Assembly: GCF_030272615.1 (NCBI RefSeq) | Contig: NC_081405.1 | Span: 604,794,177-604,858,176 of the forward strand | DNA from: Cryptomeria japonica | Lineage: Eukaryota; Streptophyta; Pinopsida; Cupressales; Cupressaceae | Direction of reading: 5' to 3' | Length of the DNA stretch: 64,000 nt | Made by a program: the position numbers and the translations under genes | Notes under the pieces: model-generated | The model's input: the letters and a program-made list of their open reading frames with translations, nothing else | Databases searched by the model: none | What the model was told of the DNA's origin: nothing | Shown here: in pieces, positions 43,572-54,726 of the stretch | Numbering within the stretch: position 1 is the first letter of the stretch | Layout of the letters: each line of letters begins with the position of its first letter

Positions 43572-45090
43572 AACTTAGGGGAATGCACTTAAGTCTATAA
43601 TGCAACTAAACATTGAAAGATGGGTCCTGGCTACTAGGCCATGTTAGGTACCCATGTACAAATGCAAATGCAATCTCCCATAAATGGGGAAAGAGAGAAA
43701 AACCCAATGGGAAAAAACCCTCCCCCAAAAGAGAGATGATGAAAGCACATAATGCTCTCAATGATGAATGAGAAGAACAAACTATGTCCCCCCCATAAGA
43801 GAGAAGAAGAGACCATGAAGCCCCCCCTCAATGTTGAATCTCCTACAAAGATGGTCCAATGATGATGACCAAAGTACCTCCCCATAAGGAAGAAAGAGAG
43901 CCAATGTTGCACCAATAATGTCAAAGTGTGACAAAACTAGGTACCAAGTCGATGACTAGGAATCACTCGCTGCAACAAAAAGAAGATCAGGCATGGAGAC
44001 AACCTGCTATGAGCATCATCTGGATACTCAGAAATAGCATAAATACTAGTACAATCCAAGTCTCATGGAAGCCTTGCACAGATGTGTACAATCTAAGTCT
44101 CAACTGGAGCCATGCACCAAGTCTCACAAGATATCCCTAATCTATGTGTACAAGAGGATTACATCAAATAGTCAACAATGACAAGATACAAAGAGGTGTG
44201 GCACTTTATGATAGTGTGAGTACAACATAGCTCAAGCAAGAGCATACATCATGATAAAATATTCAAATGTGGAAACATGAAAATGATGTCACGAACAAAG
44301 AAGCCCTGTAGAATACTGCAGATGAAGATACCTCCGAATGGAATTTCACCAAGAGCTATAAATGAACAACTGACTCCCCATAAAAAGATCATGTTGGCAC
44401 TTACAAATAATGGCAAAGTGGACTTCTGATTTCAACTTTACAACTCAAAATGAGATATAAGAGACTTCAACAAATACTGCTAGTGATCTAAACTGAGATC
44501 CAAGCAAAATACAAATACCAAATAGGCCAAAAAAATGACCAAATATTGAAAGTATAATTTCTACTTAAAATCACTACAAACATATGGTAGATTATGAAAG
44601 TATATGAAAAAATATGCACTTTCAAAAAAAACGGCACCTGAAAAGGAGTCCATATGAGCTCAAATGAAGCCTCCAAAGTTGTAAAAATTGAGATTTCACA
44701 ATTTCTGAAAACACCTGTATCCAAAAATCAGAAAACTCTTGCACCACTATACAAATCAGGAAATTCTACCCCAAAACAAAAAAAATTGCTTGAAAAAATG
44801 AGTTCGGATGAGTGAGCTATCGCTATTTGAAAATTGCCTGCAAAATTATAATTTCTGGAAAATTTCCGTCGTAGCTTCAAACTTCAAATGTCTCTAGATT
44901 TGGCCTCCGAAGTTTGATTTGGATGAAAAAAAAGGCAAAACTGACTTTCTTGGACCTCGTCAATCCAATGGTGACATCAGATTTGACCCATCAAGCTTCA
45001 ATAATAACCTACAATAGAAAACTCCAAAATGCAAACCCCAAATAACATCAATTTTTCTCTTAATTAGCAATCCAATGACACTCTACATTT
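43572..45090. other. Internal region without coding capacity
   Basis: About 1.5 kb, AT- and A-rich, with no frame that shows a domain on either strand. Words such as CCCATAAATGGGGAAAGAGAG and repeated GAGAAGAGAC lie near the left part. Confidence 0.7.
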
Positions 45091-45103
45091 GGCTCTCATA
45101 CCA
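45091..45103 (-). other. Primer-binding site
   Basis: GGCTCTCATACCA on the plus strand is TGGTATGAGAGCC on the minus strand, one base off the initiator-Met tRNA site, abutting the LTR. Confidence 0.85.
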
Positions 45104-45574
45104 TGTGGGATTTTGCCAAGATCAAGAGGCAATGGAAAGCACAAATAAGAGAGAACAAAATAGATGATAGAAATAAATCGTATTGTATCAAGATGAAAAA
45201 TATGTTCAACTGGATCATTAAGCATTCGTTCATTACATACAATGATTATGAGCCTGCTTATATAGACAAGGCTATATGGATATGTGAGCACACAAACATG
45301 ACATGTGGCTCAATAAGAAACAAGGGTAGGTAGGAAATAGGTGTGGGTAGGTAGCAGAAATAATATAATAGTCCACATGAGGTGGATCACCCACTGAATG
45401 TGGAGTGTAACAACAAGATCACACCATAAAAGGTAGAATTTCTCCTACACACACTATCCCAATGCGGCACAAACACCCAAGTGTCTCATACCCAAACTAC
45501 TATGAAATGCATTTCCTAAGTAAACTTAAGTATAGTGTAATAATATCCATGATGAATAATTATTTACACCAACA
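45104..45574 (-). repeat. Right (5') LTR, 471 bp
   Basis: Starts TGTGGGATTTTGCC, ends TTTACACCAACA, followed by ATCCA. The short frames here mirror those of the left copies. Confidence 0.9.
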
Positions 45575-45579
45575 ATCCA

Positions 45580-46370
45580 AAAAACCATAAGGAAATTCCT
45601 ATGGTCTGATGGGAGAGGTAATAGGAAGATGCATTTTATCAAATGGGAATGGTGCTGCATGGACAAAAGATTGGTAGGCTGGGGTTGAAGGATCTTAGAG
45701 TCCAGGGCATTGCTCTTACTGCTAAATAGATTTTTCATGCCTTAGAAGGTAACGAGCCTTGGAAAGTGCTTGTCAGAAACAATGATAGTTTGGTAGTTCC
45801 TAAGGAATCCAAGTCCTGGAAATCTCTCCCCTTCTATGACCTAGTTGTTGGTAGCTTTCCTATCTCCACAACAAGCTCGCTTGTCTTCAAATGTATCTAG
45901 AAAGTCTGGGAAAATGTTAGGAGATGGGTTTCTAATTGTAAGGTTAGTAGTAATGATCTCATTAGTGGAGAAAGATCTCTTTGGTGGAACCTCTATCATA
46001 AATCTAAGCCCCTTACACTCACTCAAGGCTTCTCGGGAAAAAGATGGGATGGAAAGGGTATTTTCTATTTTAATGATATCATTAATAATGAGAATATATT
46101 TCTTGGCCTGATCTTTCTATTAGATTTGATTTACCTACCTCTAATCAGAGGACCTATAACATGATTCGTGAAGCTTGTCACTATTTACAGCTCCCCAAAA
46201 GATTTATGATATGTAATGATAGGTTCCTTATTTATACTTGGACTAATGGAACTCCGTTAAAAAATGTCAAGGCAAAACTTGTTTATAATTTTATTTTTCA
46301 TAGCGACAACATTTTATTGCATGTTAGTTTTATCTGGCACTCTAAATTATCTAACTCTCAATGGCATAAG
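45580..46370 (+). pseudogene. LINE post-RT region, decayed
   Basis: Continues the LINE frame from 42903: KTIRKFLWSDG and MHFIKWEWCC, then after frame changes GWGLKDL-type text and, farther on, broken frames to SNSQWHK at 46349-46369. This is the region between reverse transcriptase and the C-terminal zinc-binding domain in plant LINEs. The frame is then cut by the element at 46371 in the codon series CAA TGG CAT AAG. Confidence 0.8.
46366..46370. repeat. Target-site duplication ATAAG, left copy
   Basis: ATAAG directly before TGTTGGGATCC and again after the right LTR (53226-53230). Confidence 0.95.
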
Positions 46371-47294
46371 TGTTGGGATCCAAGAACACTAAGAGTGGGG
46401 GGGGGGGGGGGGGTTGAATCAGTGTTCTGCCGGTAAGATATGATTTTACCCTTTTATAACATACACATATAAACTGGTAAATGAAGAAACATATAACTTG
46501 AAGCAAATAAACCATCCACATAAATGAACACCATAACACACAAAATTTATACGTGGAAAACCTCAAAGAGGAAAAGCCACCGTGGGATTTATGACCACAA
46601 TATCAGTTCACTGGCCATATGAAAGGATATTACATAAAGTGAGGGCCTGCACATGCAGGAAGGCACACTGCCTAGAGCACACTGCTCATCACAAAAGAGT
46701 CTCACTGACTACAAGCTTCTACTGAAATAAAACAGTAATAATGAACTCACACAATGCATCTGCTATGCCAAAAAGAGTTCCAGGTATAGTTCTGCTTTGT
46801 ACTGGTTCATAAACCCTAAACACTTCTACCGGTATCTCCTCTCCTCCAAGAATACTTTCCAAACTATCTACAGATCATTGCATGATATAACATTCACATA
46901 CAAATGATCTACATACATATACTTCACATTACACAGTCTCCTATCTCCTTATTACAATCTGTTATGTCTATTTCTATAATGAATTTAACAAACTGACCTA
47001 TATACTCTTCACAAACAATATGCCTTATGTTGGCTTACAATGTATTACAAAAGATATACAATGTCAGCCATATACAATAATTACAAAATAATTTTACAAA
47101 TAAAAATTCCTTCAGGTCCAAGCATGATGTCGGCTTCACTGAAGTGTTGGATACCGGTGCCGGTATCGGTGTAACCGTAGATTCTCCAATGCCGGTGTCT
47201 ACCGGTGAATGCTCGTGTATGCTTCCTTATGAATCTTGTTGCCATGTTGCCATCAATGGCAACATATGAATCCAATGAGTGTTTATTGCCAATA
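46371..47294 (-). repeat. Left (3') LTR, 924 bp
   Basis: Starts TGTTGGGATCC, then a G run of 17 and TTGAATCAGTG. Ends ATTGCCAATA, where the other copy has CCAACA. Contains many ACCGGT/GCCGGT words near 47150-47210. Confidence 0.9.
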
Positions 47295-47330
47295 ATCTCC
47301 CCCTTTGGCATTGATGATAACACTCATGTA
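47295..47330 (-). other. Polypurine tract
   Basis: ATCTCCCCCTTTGGCATTGA and onward; the minus strand is purine-rich. Conserved with 63193 and, more loosely, 13204. A second CTCCCCCTTTGACATC block follows at 47441. Confidence 0.75.
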
Positions 47331-50300
47331 AAAAATGGATTCCCTGCCGGTTCAACCTGAAGTATGCTCCCCCTGAGCAATACACTCCTTTCTGATATCA
47401 TTCCCATATTTTTTTGTCTAATATTTTTCACATTATATACACTCCCCCTTTGACATCAATGCCAAAGACTGGTGAAAGAATTGAAAGAATGAATAAATAG
47501 AAATTACTTTACGGAGCTTGACCAATTTTAAAATTTCTGGGTAAGCCTTGTCTAGCAACTGTAAATATGTATCCCAACCAGTTTTGAAGGTTTCAGATAT
47601 GGATACAAGTCCACTCAGTAAGTGTGAAAATGTTTCCTTCTCTTTGAATTTACCGGTGTTGTCTTAGCAATCATATCCATACATTCCCTCTTATGTACAC
47701 CGAGTCAATCCAATCTTGGACTCACCAATCCTGTAAGACTCCTTTCTCTCCGAATGATCTTGTCTCTTTCCTTTTCAAAAGCAAAAATCTGGTTCTCCAA
47801 AGACAATTTTTTTCCATCAATAAATGTTGTTAGTGAGGTTAATCCATTAAAAGAATTTGCAATATTGGCAACCTTATCATGTAACTCCTTTAATCTGCTA
47901 TCTACATTTGCTGTAAGAGTTTCTATGTTACAATAGACCCTGTAGATATTTATACACTGTTTCAAACAATTCTCAATAAGAATCAATTTTCCTTCAATTT
48001 TCTTCTTCTTTGTTTCAATAATCTGATCAAAAGTGGCTCTCTTAGCCATGGTAAATCTCTCAAGTGCCTGTCGGTCTGAAATTTGCTGCAAAGATTGAAA
48101 GTTGTTAGATATGCTTAGTTAATGCCTTAAGCTTGCCGAAAGGGCTTGCTTCATTTTCAATCTTACAATCATGAATTAGTCTGTGTAAAACTATGATCGA
48201 GTGACCTATTATTTCTTTATCTACCGATCCCTCCTTTATTAGTTTTTGAGTAGCCATCATCATTAAATCAATGGGACTCATCTCAATGATTGATTTATTC
48301 TCAACTTGAGAAGTGTCAGTTGCCAAAACCTTTGCCGGGAATCAATATTAACTGTCAGTATAGTCTCAGTTCCCTTTGTCTTATCCTCCTTAGCATTGAT
48401 GGCTTCGCCACTTGGTGCAGGCTCTATTACTTCCGGTGGAGTATTATCCATAATATTGTTAGTAACCTGTACATTGCCTTGTTCAAAAGTTGTTTCTGCC
48501 GGTATTGACTGCACACTTTCCTTTACTGCCAGTGGTGTCTATATACTTATAGTTACTGCCAATTTATTAAAAAATGGAGCTGAACTATCCAAAATACCTT
48601 TCCCTTTAGATCTGTCCGGGATGGTGGAAGTTGTTGCTTTTACAAATTCTTCTTGGGAGGTGAGAAAATCAGGATTCTTTTGGAAGAATTTGGTCCAACC
48701 ATCTTTGGTCTCATTTACTACCTCATTTACCCTACCCAACATTAGGCTTATTTGCCGAGGTTTGCTACTAAAATATGTTATGTTCGCAACATCAAAGCAT
48801 TGTTTCATTTCATCATTGTTTATTGAACCACACATACCCAAAATTTCTATTTCCTTAATTTCTCTATCCCTCTTGACTGCATCAAGTCTTCTAGCATCTA
48901 ATTTATTGTACAGTGATAGAGGAATTTCCTTCAAAATTTCTACTAAGGCTTTCTTAAATATATCTATGTGTAACAAAACTACCTCTTCAATCTCATTCTG
49001 CTCATTATCCTCTAAATCTTCATAATAAATGGATACATTTTTCAAAATTCCATCCTTGGTTATTTCATCAATCAATTTAGCACAAGTCATTGTAGCCTTA
49101 CCAAATTCAGTAGCATCATCACTCTTCTTCTTTTTGTTTTAGGTTGCCAGAGTGGATGTGTCTGGTTTCCTCTTCTGAATAGGTTTCCTTGCCGGAGGTG
49201 GGGGTGCTGTAGGTTTTGTTAATTTTCTCACAAACTTCCTCCTTGGCTCTACCTTCTTGTCCTCTACCGGAGGCTGGTCAACTTTATTTATTTGTACCCT
49301 TCTGAATGCTATAGGTTCATTATCCTCCAGATTAGAGACAAAAGTGATAGAAGAAATGAAAGTTTCAGGCCTCTTTGCCTCAGGAGCACTAACCATTTCC
49401 AGTTCCTTTGCTGGTTCAGATCTAGAACCCAGTTGAGTGTCTATTTTATGGATTACATTCTGTATATATGTAGACATCTTATCTATTTTATTCTCTCTTC
49501 TTTAATTGTCAAAGCCAATCTTGACTTCAAGAGCCTTTTCCTCAACAGTACCAAAGTGTTTTGTCTTATCATCCAATGGAGCTTCAAACAATATTTTTGC
49601 ATAAAGTTCAAAAATGCTATCATCCACTTCATATCCAAGCTCAGTGACCCATATGGTCTTAGGTTATACTACTTCCATAAGAGTTTCATCAACATTCACC
49701 ATAAAATAAATATTAGTGGAGTACTTCTCCACAATGTGCTTTGATATTCTTTCCCTCTGTCTCATATTTTCCTGAAATGTTTTGAAATAGCCCCAAATCT
49801 TTTCATCCCTGCTGGTACCAAGATTGGTGATTGCTTCCTTTATTTTCATACCTACCAGTATGTCATGAGCCCAATGCTTCTTCCCTAAACTGGGTAGCTC
49901 ATTTATGAAGTAAAGCATTAAACAAACAATAGATTTCTAGACCTAAAAGTTCCTTTCTTAACACTCTTAATCTTTCAAAGATTCAGCATTAGTTCACTGC
50001 CCAACCATTCACACAAATCATACTTCTCATTATTATTTAACATCTGATAAGCAACATAGATGCAAGAACTAGCAACATAGTTCAATCAGCTTGCTTGAGT
50101 TACCTTATAGCCGATTATCATGCTGACAAATTTCACATCTATATCCTTGATTGTGCCGACCCTCATAGATCTTCCATCATGGGTTGCGTCAGTGAGCTTC
50201 TCAACCGCAGTGGTGGAAATCTTCTTGCCAGGTTCTTGTTTGACTTTGGGTAAGCCGGTGACTTCTTGAATTACTTCCTTTGTGATCTTGTAGGGCTGAT

Positions 50301-50711
50301 CCATCTAGATGAACTCATTGTGAACCCTACTCGGAACATATATGATCACCTCATATTTGAATTTCGGTATGTATAGGATACCGGTTAACTCTAGATCCTC
50401 GATGATCTTATATATTCCGGCTTGATTGTTCTAGAGCTTCCCAGTATCATAGATTGATACATGCCCTTTATCTCTTCTGTACCTAGATCCTCCAAGGTGC
50501 ATTGAATATATGCCCTTACATCTTCAACATGCATCACCCCATTGGGAACCCTTGAGAATGCGCTCACAGAGTCTTCTTTCTTACATATCTGGGGAACTTC
50601 CTTGAAAAAGAGTCTCAGTCTATCCTTAACTTCAACAATGGTGGGATTTGCAATGAAATTAGGAGCAGATGATCCAGATGCCATTTCAAAGAAATACCTG
50701 AAAATGATCAC
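47331..50711 (-). pseudogene. Second ORF of the LTR element, unknown, decayed
   Basis: From the ATG at 50681 (MASGSSAPNFIANPTIVEV) the minus strand carries one large gene in broken frames: 50711-50391 and 50304-50086 (KITKEVIQEVTGLP, then MIIGYKVTQAS), 49918-49664 (MLYFINELPSLGKKHWAHD and EKIWGYFKTFQENM), 49477-49139 with a Pro-rich basic segment (TAPPPPARKPIQKRKP) that looks like a nuclear-localisation signal, 49090-48539, 48514-48278, 48326-48105 and 48091-47705 with a coiled-coil-like C-terminus. The total would be about 1,000 residues. I recognise no named domain; the first part recalls plant transposon-associated domains of unknown function. The copy at 63716-63955 matches the C-terminal part, which supports a real gene. 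Confidence 0.6.
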
Positions 50712-51168
50712 CGATGTGAAGATTTGATTCCTTCTTCGATGATTGCTGGAAATCCTTTTAGAATGCCTTTGCTCACTCTCATTCGCATGAGATTCTCCTT
50801 TTCTTCACTCTGGATTGCTTGAATGCTGGGTGAGTGAAAATGAATTCACTTTCTCCTTTTATCAACAAGTAAACCCTAACCCTTGACTGTCATAAATGCT
50901 TCACGATGTACCCTACTAGATGCCGGTTTCACAGTCTTATGTTGGGTAAAACAATTCTCCAAATCTCTTCCAAATATTTTTCAGATCTCTCCCATATCTT
51001 TTTTAGATCTCTTCCGAGGAATATGCAATATTTTCAATAGATTTACTAACCCCTAAGGCATATGCCTTAGTTACCGGTGGAATTTTCTGCCGATGCAGGA
51101 ATGCTCTGATCTACCAGTGGAGTTACCGGTGTAGATCCATCTCCACTTGGTTCTTCAGACTTTCTAAT

Positions 51169-51560
51169 CTATCTCTTGGTGTGATCTTGTTGTATTTCAT
51201 CTACCTTCTTCTTTCCTTTCTCATTTTCTTTATCATTGCTAACCGGTTGAGTCTTTCTTGTACAGTACTTAGCAATATGAACTATTTTGTTGCATGCATA
51301 ATATGTAACATTGTTCTTTTGAATTGCTTTAACATATCCGATGTCATTCCTTGACATACATTGATTAGCCAAATGACCAAACTTTCCACATGCATGACAT
51401 TTGACATTCATTCTGTAATCTTCTGATTTATGACCATATTTCTTGCAATTTGTGCATTGATTGGGAATATAATTGTAGTTTTGATTTTCTCTATTTCTAC
51501 ATTGTTTAGTCATATGCCCGAATTTATTACAAACAAAGCATCTACCATTGAATTTATAAG
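51169..51560 (-). pseudogene. Gag-like zinc-knuckle array
   Basis: At least four knuckles in series: CFVCNKFGHMTKQC (about 51500-51541, crossing a break), CTNCKKYGHKSEDY (last Cys lost), CHACGKFGHLANQC (intact) and YACNKIVHIAKYC (first Cys and Gly changed). A Lys-rich tail follows to a stop at 51169. Most copia Gags have one knuckle, so the array is unusual. The knuckles bind the element's RNA in the family. Confidence 0.82.
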
Positions 51561-51810
51561 TATTAGATTGCCTTACCGATTTCCTCTAGTTTGATGAGTT
51601 CTGCATACTGGTTGTCTGATATCCATTTGCAGTACCAGAGCTTTCACCTTGTACAATTCCAAGTCCTCTAGAATCATCATTCTACCTTTGTCTTCTCAAT
51701 AAGTCATCCAACTGTGCAACACTAATCCTGAATTTTTCTTTATACTCACTTGCAGTAGTCAGATCATCTCTCAAAGTAGTTATTTATCTTTCAAGCTCTT
51801 GTTCATTGTT

Positions 51811-52125
51811 CTAGGAGTGTACCAAATCAATTCTCAATAGATTATTCTCATGAGTCAATCTGCCACATTCATCAAATTTATTTTTCAGAGATATAACAAG
51901 ATTTTCTTCCTTCTTCTTTCTGTCCTCAATATCTTTTGATAACCTCATAGTCAGGTCTTGCATTTCATTTTTCATGAGCATGTTTGCTTGACTCAGTTTC
52001 TGACATTGTTCCTTAAGTGCATTTTTCTCTTCATCATCTTGGTTTTGCAAAAGTTCCTTTCTCTTGGCTTGAGTAGATGATAACCTTTCTTGCAAGACAA
52101 TAATGAATTCATTAGCAGAATTCAA
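51811..52125 (-). pseudogene. Coiled-coil gag-like segment
   Basis: 104 residues rich in Glu, Lys, Leu and Gln (ALKEQCQKLSQANMLMKNEM and further heptads). It sits between the primer site and the knuckle array, as at 10564-10908. The frame continues past a stop toward 51600 with DDLTTASEYKEKF and AQLDDLLRRQR. The start methionine is not obvious. Confidence 0.6.
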
Positions 52126-52246
52126 TTCATCTTCTTCATCCTTTCAACATCATAATCCTCAAGAGCCATCTCAAGTTGCTTCTCCATAGCCATGTTCAAT
52201 GATTTCAGTTTCAGGATCTTCCTCAAGTTGTTAAACTTTTTCCAAG

Positions 52247-52264
52247 GAACTAGGCTATACAAAT
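52247..52264 (-). other. Degraded primer-binding site
   Basis: GAACTAGGCTATACAAAT next to the LTR edge. Compared with AACTAGACTCTAATACCAAT at 10948 it has lost a few bases and carries A for C in the CCA position, so it is a worn initiator-Met-type site. Confidence 0.55.
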
Positions 52265-53225
52265 TGTTGGGATCCAAGAACACTAAGAGGGGGGGGGGTG
52301 TGAATCAGTGTTTTTCCGATAGGATATGATTTTACCCTTTTATAACATACACATATAAACTGGTAAATGAAGAAACATATAAATTGAAGAAAATAAACCA
52401 TCCACATAAATGAACACCATAACACACAAAATTCATACGTGGATAACATCAAAGAGGAAAAACCATGGTGGGATTTGTGACCCACAATATCAGCTCGCTG
52501 GCCATATGAAAGGATATTACATAAAATGGGGGCCTGCACATGCAGGAAGGCACACTGCCTAGAGCACATTGCTCATCACAAAAGAGTCTCACTGACTACA
52601 AGCTTCTGCTGAAATAAAATAGTAATAATGAACTCACAAAATGCATCTGCTATGCCAAAAAGAGTTCCGGTTATAGTTCTGCTCTGTAACGGTTCATAAA
52701 CCCTGAACACTTCTACTAGTATCTCCTCTCCTCCAATAATACTTTCCAAACTATCTATAGATCATTGCATGATATAACATTCACATACAAATGATCTACA
52801 TACATATACTTCGCATTACACAATCTCCTATCTCCTTATTACAATTTGTCATGTCTATTTCTATAATGAACTTAACAAATTGACCTATATACCCTTCACA
52901 AACAATATGCCTTATGTTGGCTTACAATGTATTACAAAAGATATATAATGTCGGCCTTATACAATAATTACAAAATGATTTTACAAATAAATCTTCGTTT
53001 GGGTCCAAGCCTGATATCGGCTTCACTGAAGTGCTGGATACCAGTGCCGGTGCCAGTGTAACCCTCGATTCTCTAATGCCGATGTCTATCGGTGGATGCC
53101 TCATAATGCCGGTGAATGCCAGTGTATGCTTCCTTATGAATCTTGTTGCCAAGATACCATATTGGCATGTTGCCATGTTGCCATCAATGACAACATATGA
53201 ATCCAATGAGTATCAATTGCCAACA
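52265..53225 (-). repeat. Right (5') LTR, 961 bp
   Basis: Starts TGTTGGGATCC and ends CAATTGCCAACA, followed by ATAAG. Longer than the left copy mainly by insertions near 53095-53165. Confidence 0.9.
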
Positions 53226-53230
53226 ATAAG
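53226..53230. repeat. Target-site duplication ATAAG, right copy
   Basis: Then the LINE frame resumes as GTG TTC AGT AGG. Confidence 0.95.
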
Positions 53231-53820
53231 GTGTTCAGTAGGGTTTGGAGTAGCCCCATTGCTCCCAAGAAGAAATGTTTCAGATGTCTTTTAATGCTTA
53301 ATAGACTGCCTATTAGACCTGAGAAACATAATGAAGATATTTGTAGTGTTTGCAAAGTGACTGATACAACTAGACCCATATTCTTTGATTGTATTATTGC
53401 TAGAGAGATCTAACTTATGTTTGGTTTCTCTATTCCTCTCTCTATTAATATTCTTGACACTATTTCTGGTTATATTTATGGTGCTAAAAAGGACAACAAT
53501 CTTTTCTGGTTTATTCTCTCCTATGAGGATAAAATTAAAGGAAATAGAGCTGTGGTGCAGCAATAGGAGGCTCAGTTGGCTTAGTTGGGAGATGATAAGA
53601 TGGTTGTGTGGATGGATCGCTAGCCTCTCCCGGTTTCATTTCAGCTAGACATACTTATTCTTGGGATATGCCTTGTTATTCTAAGAGACATTTTTGTCAT
53701 GTATATATTTGTTTAGATGGTCACTTCTTTTGTAAAAACTGCCATAGAGAGCTAGTCTGTCTCATTTTATTTTTTTGGCATATGCTCTGTATCTCAGATA
53801 TATGATGTTAGTTGACATAG
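53231..53820 (+). pseudogene. LINE C-terminal zinc-binding domain, decayed
   Basis: Joined to SNSQWHK from 46369 it reads VFSRVWSSPIAPKKKCFRC, then LMLNRLPIRP and ICSVCKVTDTTRPIFFDC, the zinc-binding domain that follows the reverse transcriptase in plant L1 elements (Cys pair, then His normally before the last Cys, here changed). Later frames (53385-53648) give the rest up to the 3' end. Breaks mark it as dead. Confidence 0.88.
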
Positions 53821-53940
53821 GTTGTATTTTCTCCTAGGATTGGTGGTAGCTACTGAGCTCTGCATTTAACAAGTTTGGACTTTCAGGGCTGATCTGTTTT
53901 TTGTTGGCTTCCTTACATTTAATATAAAAAAAAGAAAAAA
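53821..53940 (+). other. LINE 3' end and A-rich tail
   Basis: TTTTTTGTTGGCTTCCTTAC is followed by AATATAAAAAAAAGAAAAAA (53921-53940), the A-rich end expected of a LINE. AT-rich host-like DNA follows. Confidence 0.75.
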
Positions 53941-54650
53941 TATTTAATATTTGAAATTAGTCTTAAGTATTTTTAATTAAATTTATAACAACTAATTTTA
54001 TATTACTTAATATACATTTTAAAATTTAATATTATAAAATTCTTCAATTTTATTGACATAAAAGTCTTCACAAATATTTTTTAAATATACATTTTCTTGA
54101 AGTTCGTAAAATTTTAATCTATTTTTAGGATAAAAAATAAAATTTCGATTAAAAATGGAAAATAAAAACAGGAATTGAAAGGTACGGTCATGTTTTTGAA
54201 ATTTTATTATATATAGAATAAAATTAGAAGAAAAATTTTATATCTCAAATTTATAAATATTATCAAAAGATCTGGTCAATGGTAGAACAGCTAAATAATT
54301 AATATAATGTTTAAATATGATACATAAACTCAAGATGTCATGAATTGATTCCATTCACATAATGAAATCTGATAGAAAAGTGTGAACAAATTATGATAAG
54401 AAAAAATCTTACACCTGACATTTAATTTTTTAATATGATAATTAAAAAAAATTATTAAATAAAAATAGAACTACTAAATAATTAATAAGATAGTTCAAAT
54501 TAATGCATAAATTCAAGGTGCGTGAATTGGACTAATCTACTCGCTGAAATCTAAAGGAGGAGTGGGGACAGATCACAACGACTCCTCCAACGTGCCTGAC
54601 ATTTGGGGCACTTCTAGATGGTGTTAACATATAAATATGGTTATTTTTTC
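53941..54650. other. Promoter-distal upstream region of the dioxygenase gene
   Basis: AT-rich, no gene. It may hold regulatory sites for the gene at 54727, but none is recognised with confidence. Confidence 0.4.
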
Positions 54651-54651
54651 T

Positions 54652-54658
54652 TATATAA
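54652..54658 (+). promoter_or_regulatory. TATA box of the dioxygenase gene
   Basis: TATATAA, 69 bp upstream of the ATG at 54727. This spacing fits a short 5' leader starting near 54685. Confidence 0.75.
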
Positions 54659-54726
54659 ACACCAACTGCTTACTGGTTCAGCATTCAACCTTCAATAAAA
54701 TCTCTCTACGCATAGATTGAGTAGTC

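Larger units (their letters stand above)
42909..45574 (-). mobile_element. 2.7-kb non-autonomous LTR element with rearranged left end
   Basis: The right LTR (45104-45574) is complete and preceded by an initiator-Met-type primer site. The left LTR is partial (43188-43556) and joined head to head to an inverted copy of the LTR start (42909-43187). The internal part (43557-45090) codes for nothing recognisable. The insertion is flanked by ATCCA and splits the LINE. It resembles a short non-coding LTR retrotransposon that relies on enzymes from elsewhere. Confidence 0.85.
46371..53225 (-). mobile_element. 6.9-kb LTR element with gag-like and second ORF, no pol seen
   Basis: Flanked by ATAAG duplications; LTRs of 924 bp (left) and 961 bp (right), both starting TGTTGGGATCCAAG. 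They differ at about 15 sites in their first 240 bp and by indels, so it is much older than the element at 15965. Minus-strand order: primer site, coiled-coil gag-like part (52125-51811), zinc-knuckle array (51560-51169), then a long second gene (50711 to about 47705). I see no protease, integrase, reverse transcriptase or RNase H. A sister copy starts at 62249. Confidence 0.9.
26345..53940 (+). mobile_element. Plant L1-type LINE, decayed, split by three insertions
   Basis: The LINE consists of four segments: 26345-28779, 40587-42908, 45580-46370 and 53231-53940, together about 6.2 kb. They carry 5' leader, ORF1 with a zinc knuckle, endonuclease, reverse transcriptase, a C-terminal zinc-binding domain and an A-rich tail. 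At all three junctions the reading frame resumes exactly when the insert and one duplication copy are dropped (duplications TATT, ATCCA, ATAAG). Each segment has many stops and frameshifts, so the LINE is dead. Its own target duplication was not found with confidence. Confidence 0.92.

Noticed and set aside
43634-43924. 96-residue Phe- and Gly-rich minus-strand frame
   Set aside because: Within the non-coding interior of the short LTR element; low-complexity translation of CCCC and GAGA words.
26300-53960. LINE target-site duplication
   Set aside because: AAAATATTT occurs near 26313 and again after the tail near 53937, but it is AT-rich, short, and not adjacent to the 5' end, so it is not reliable.
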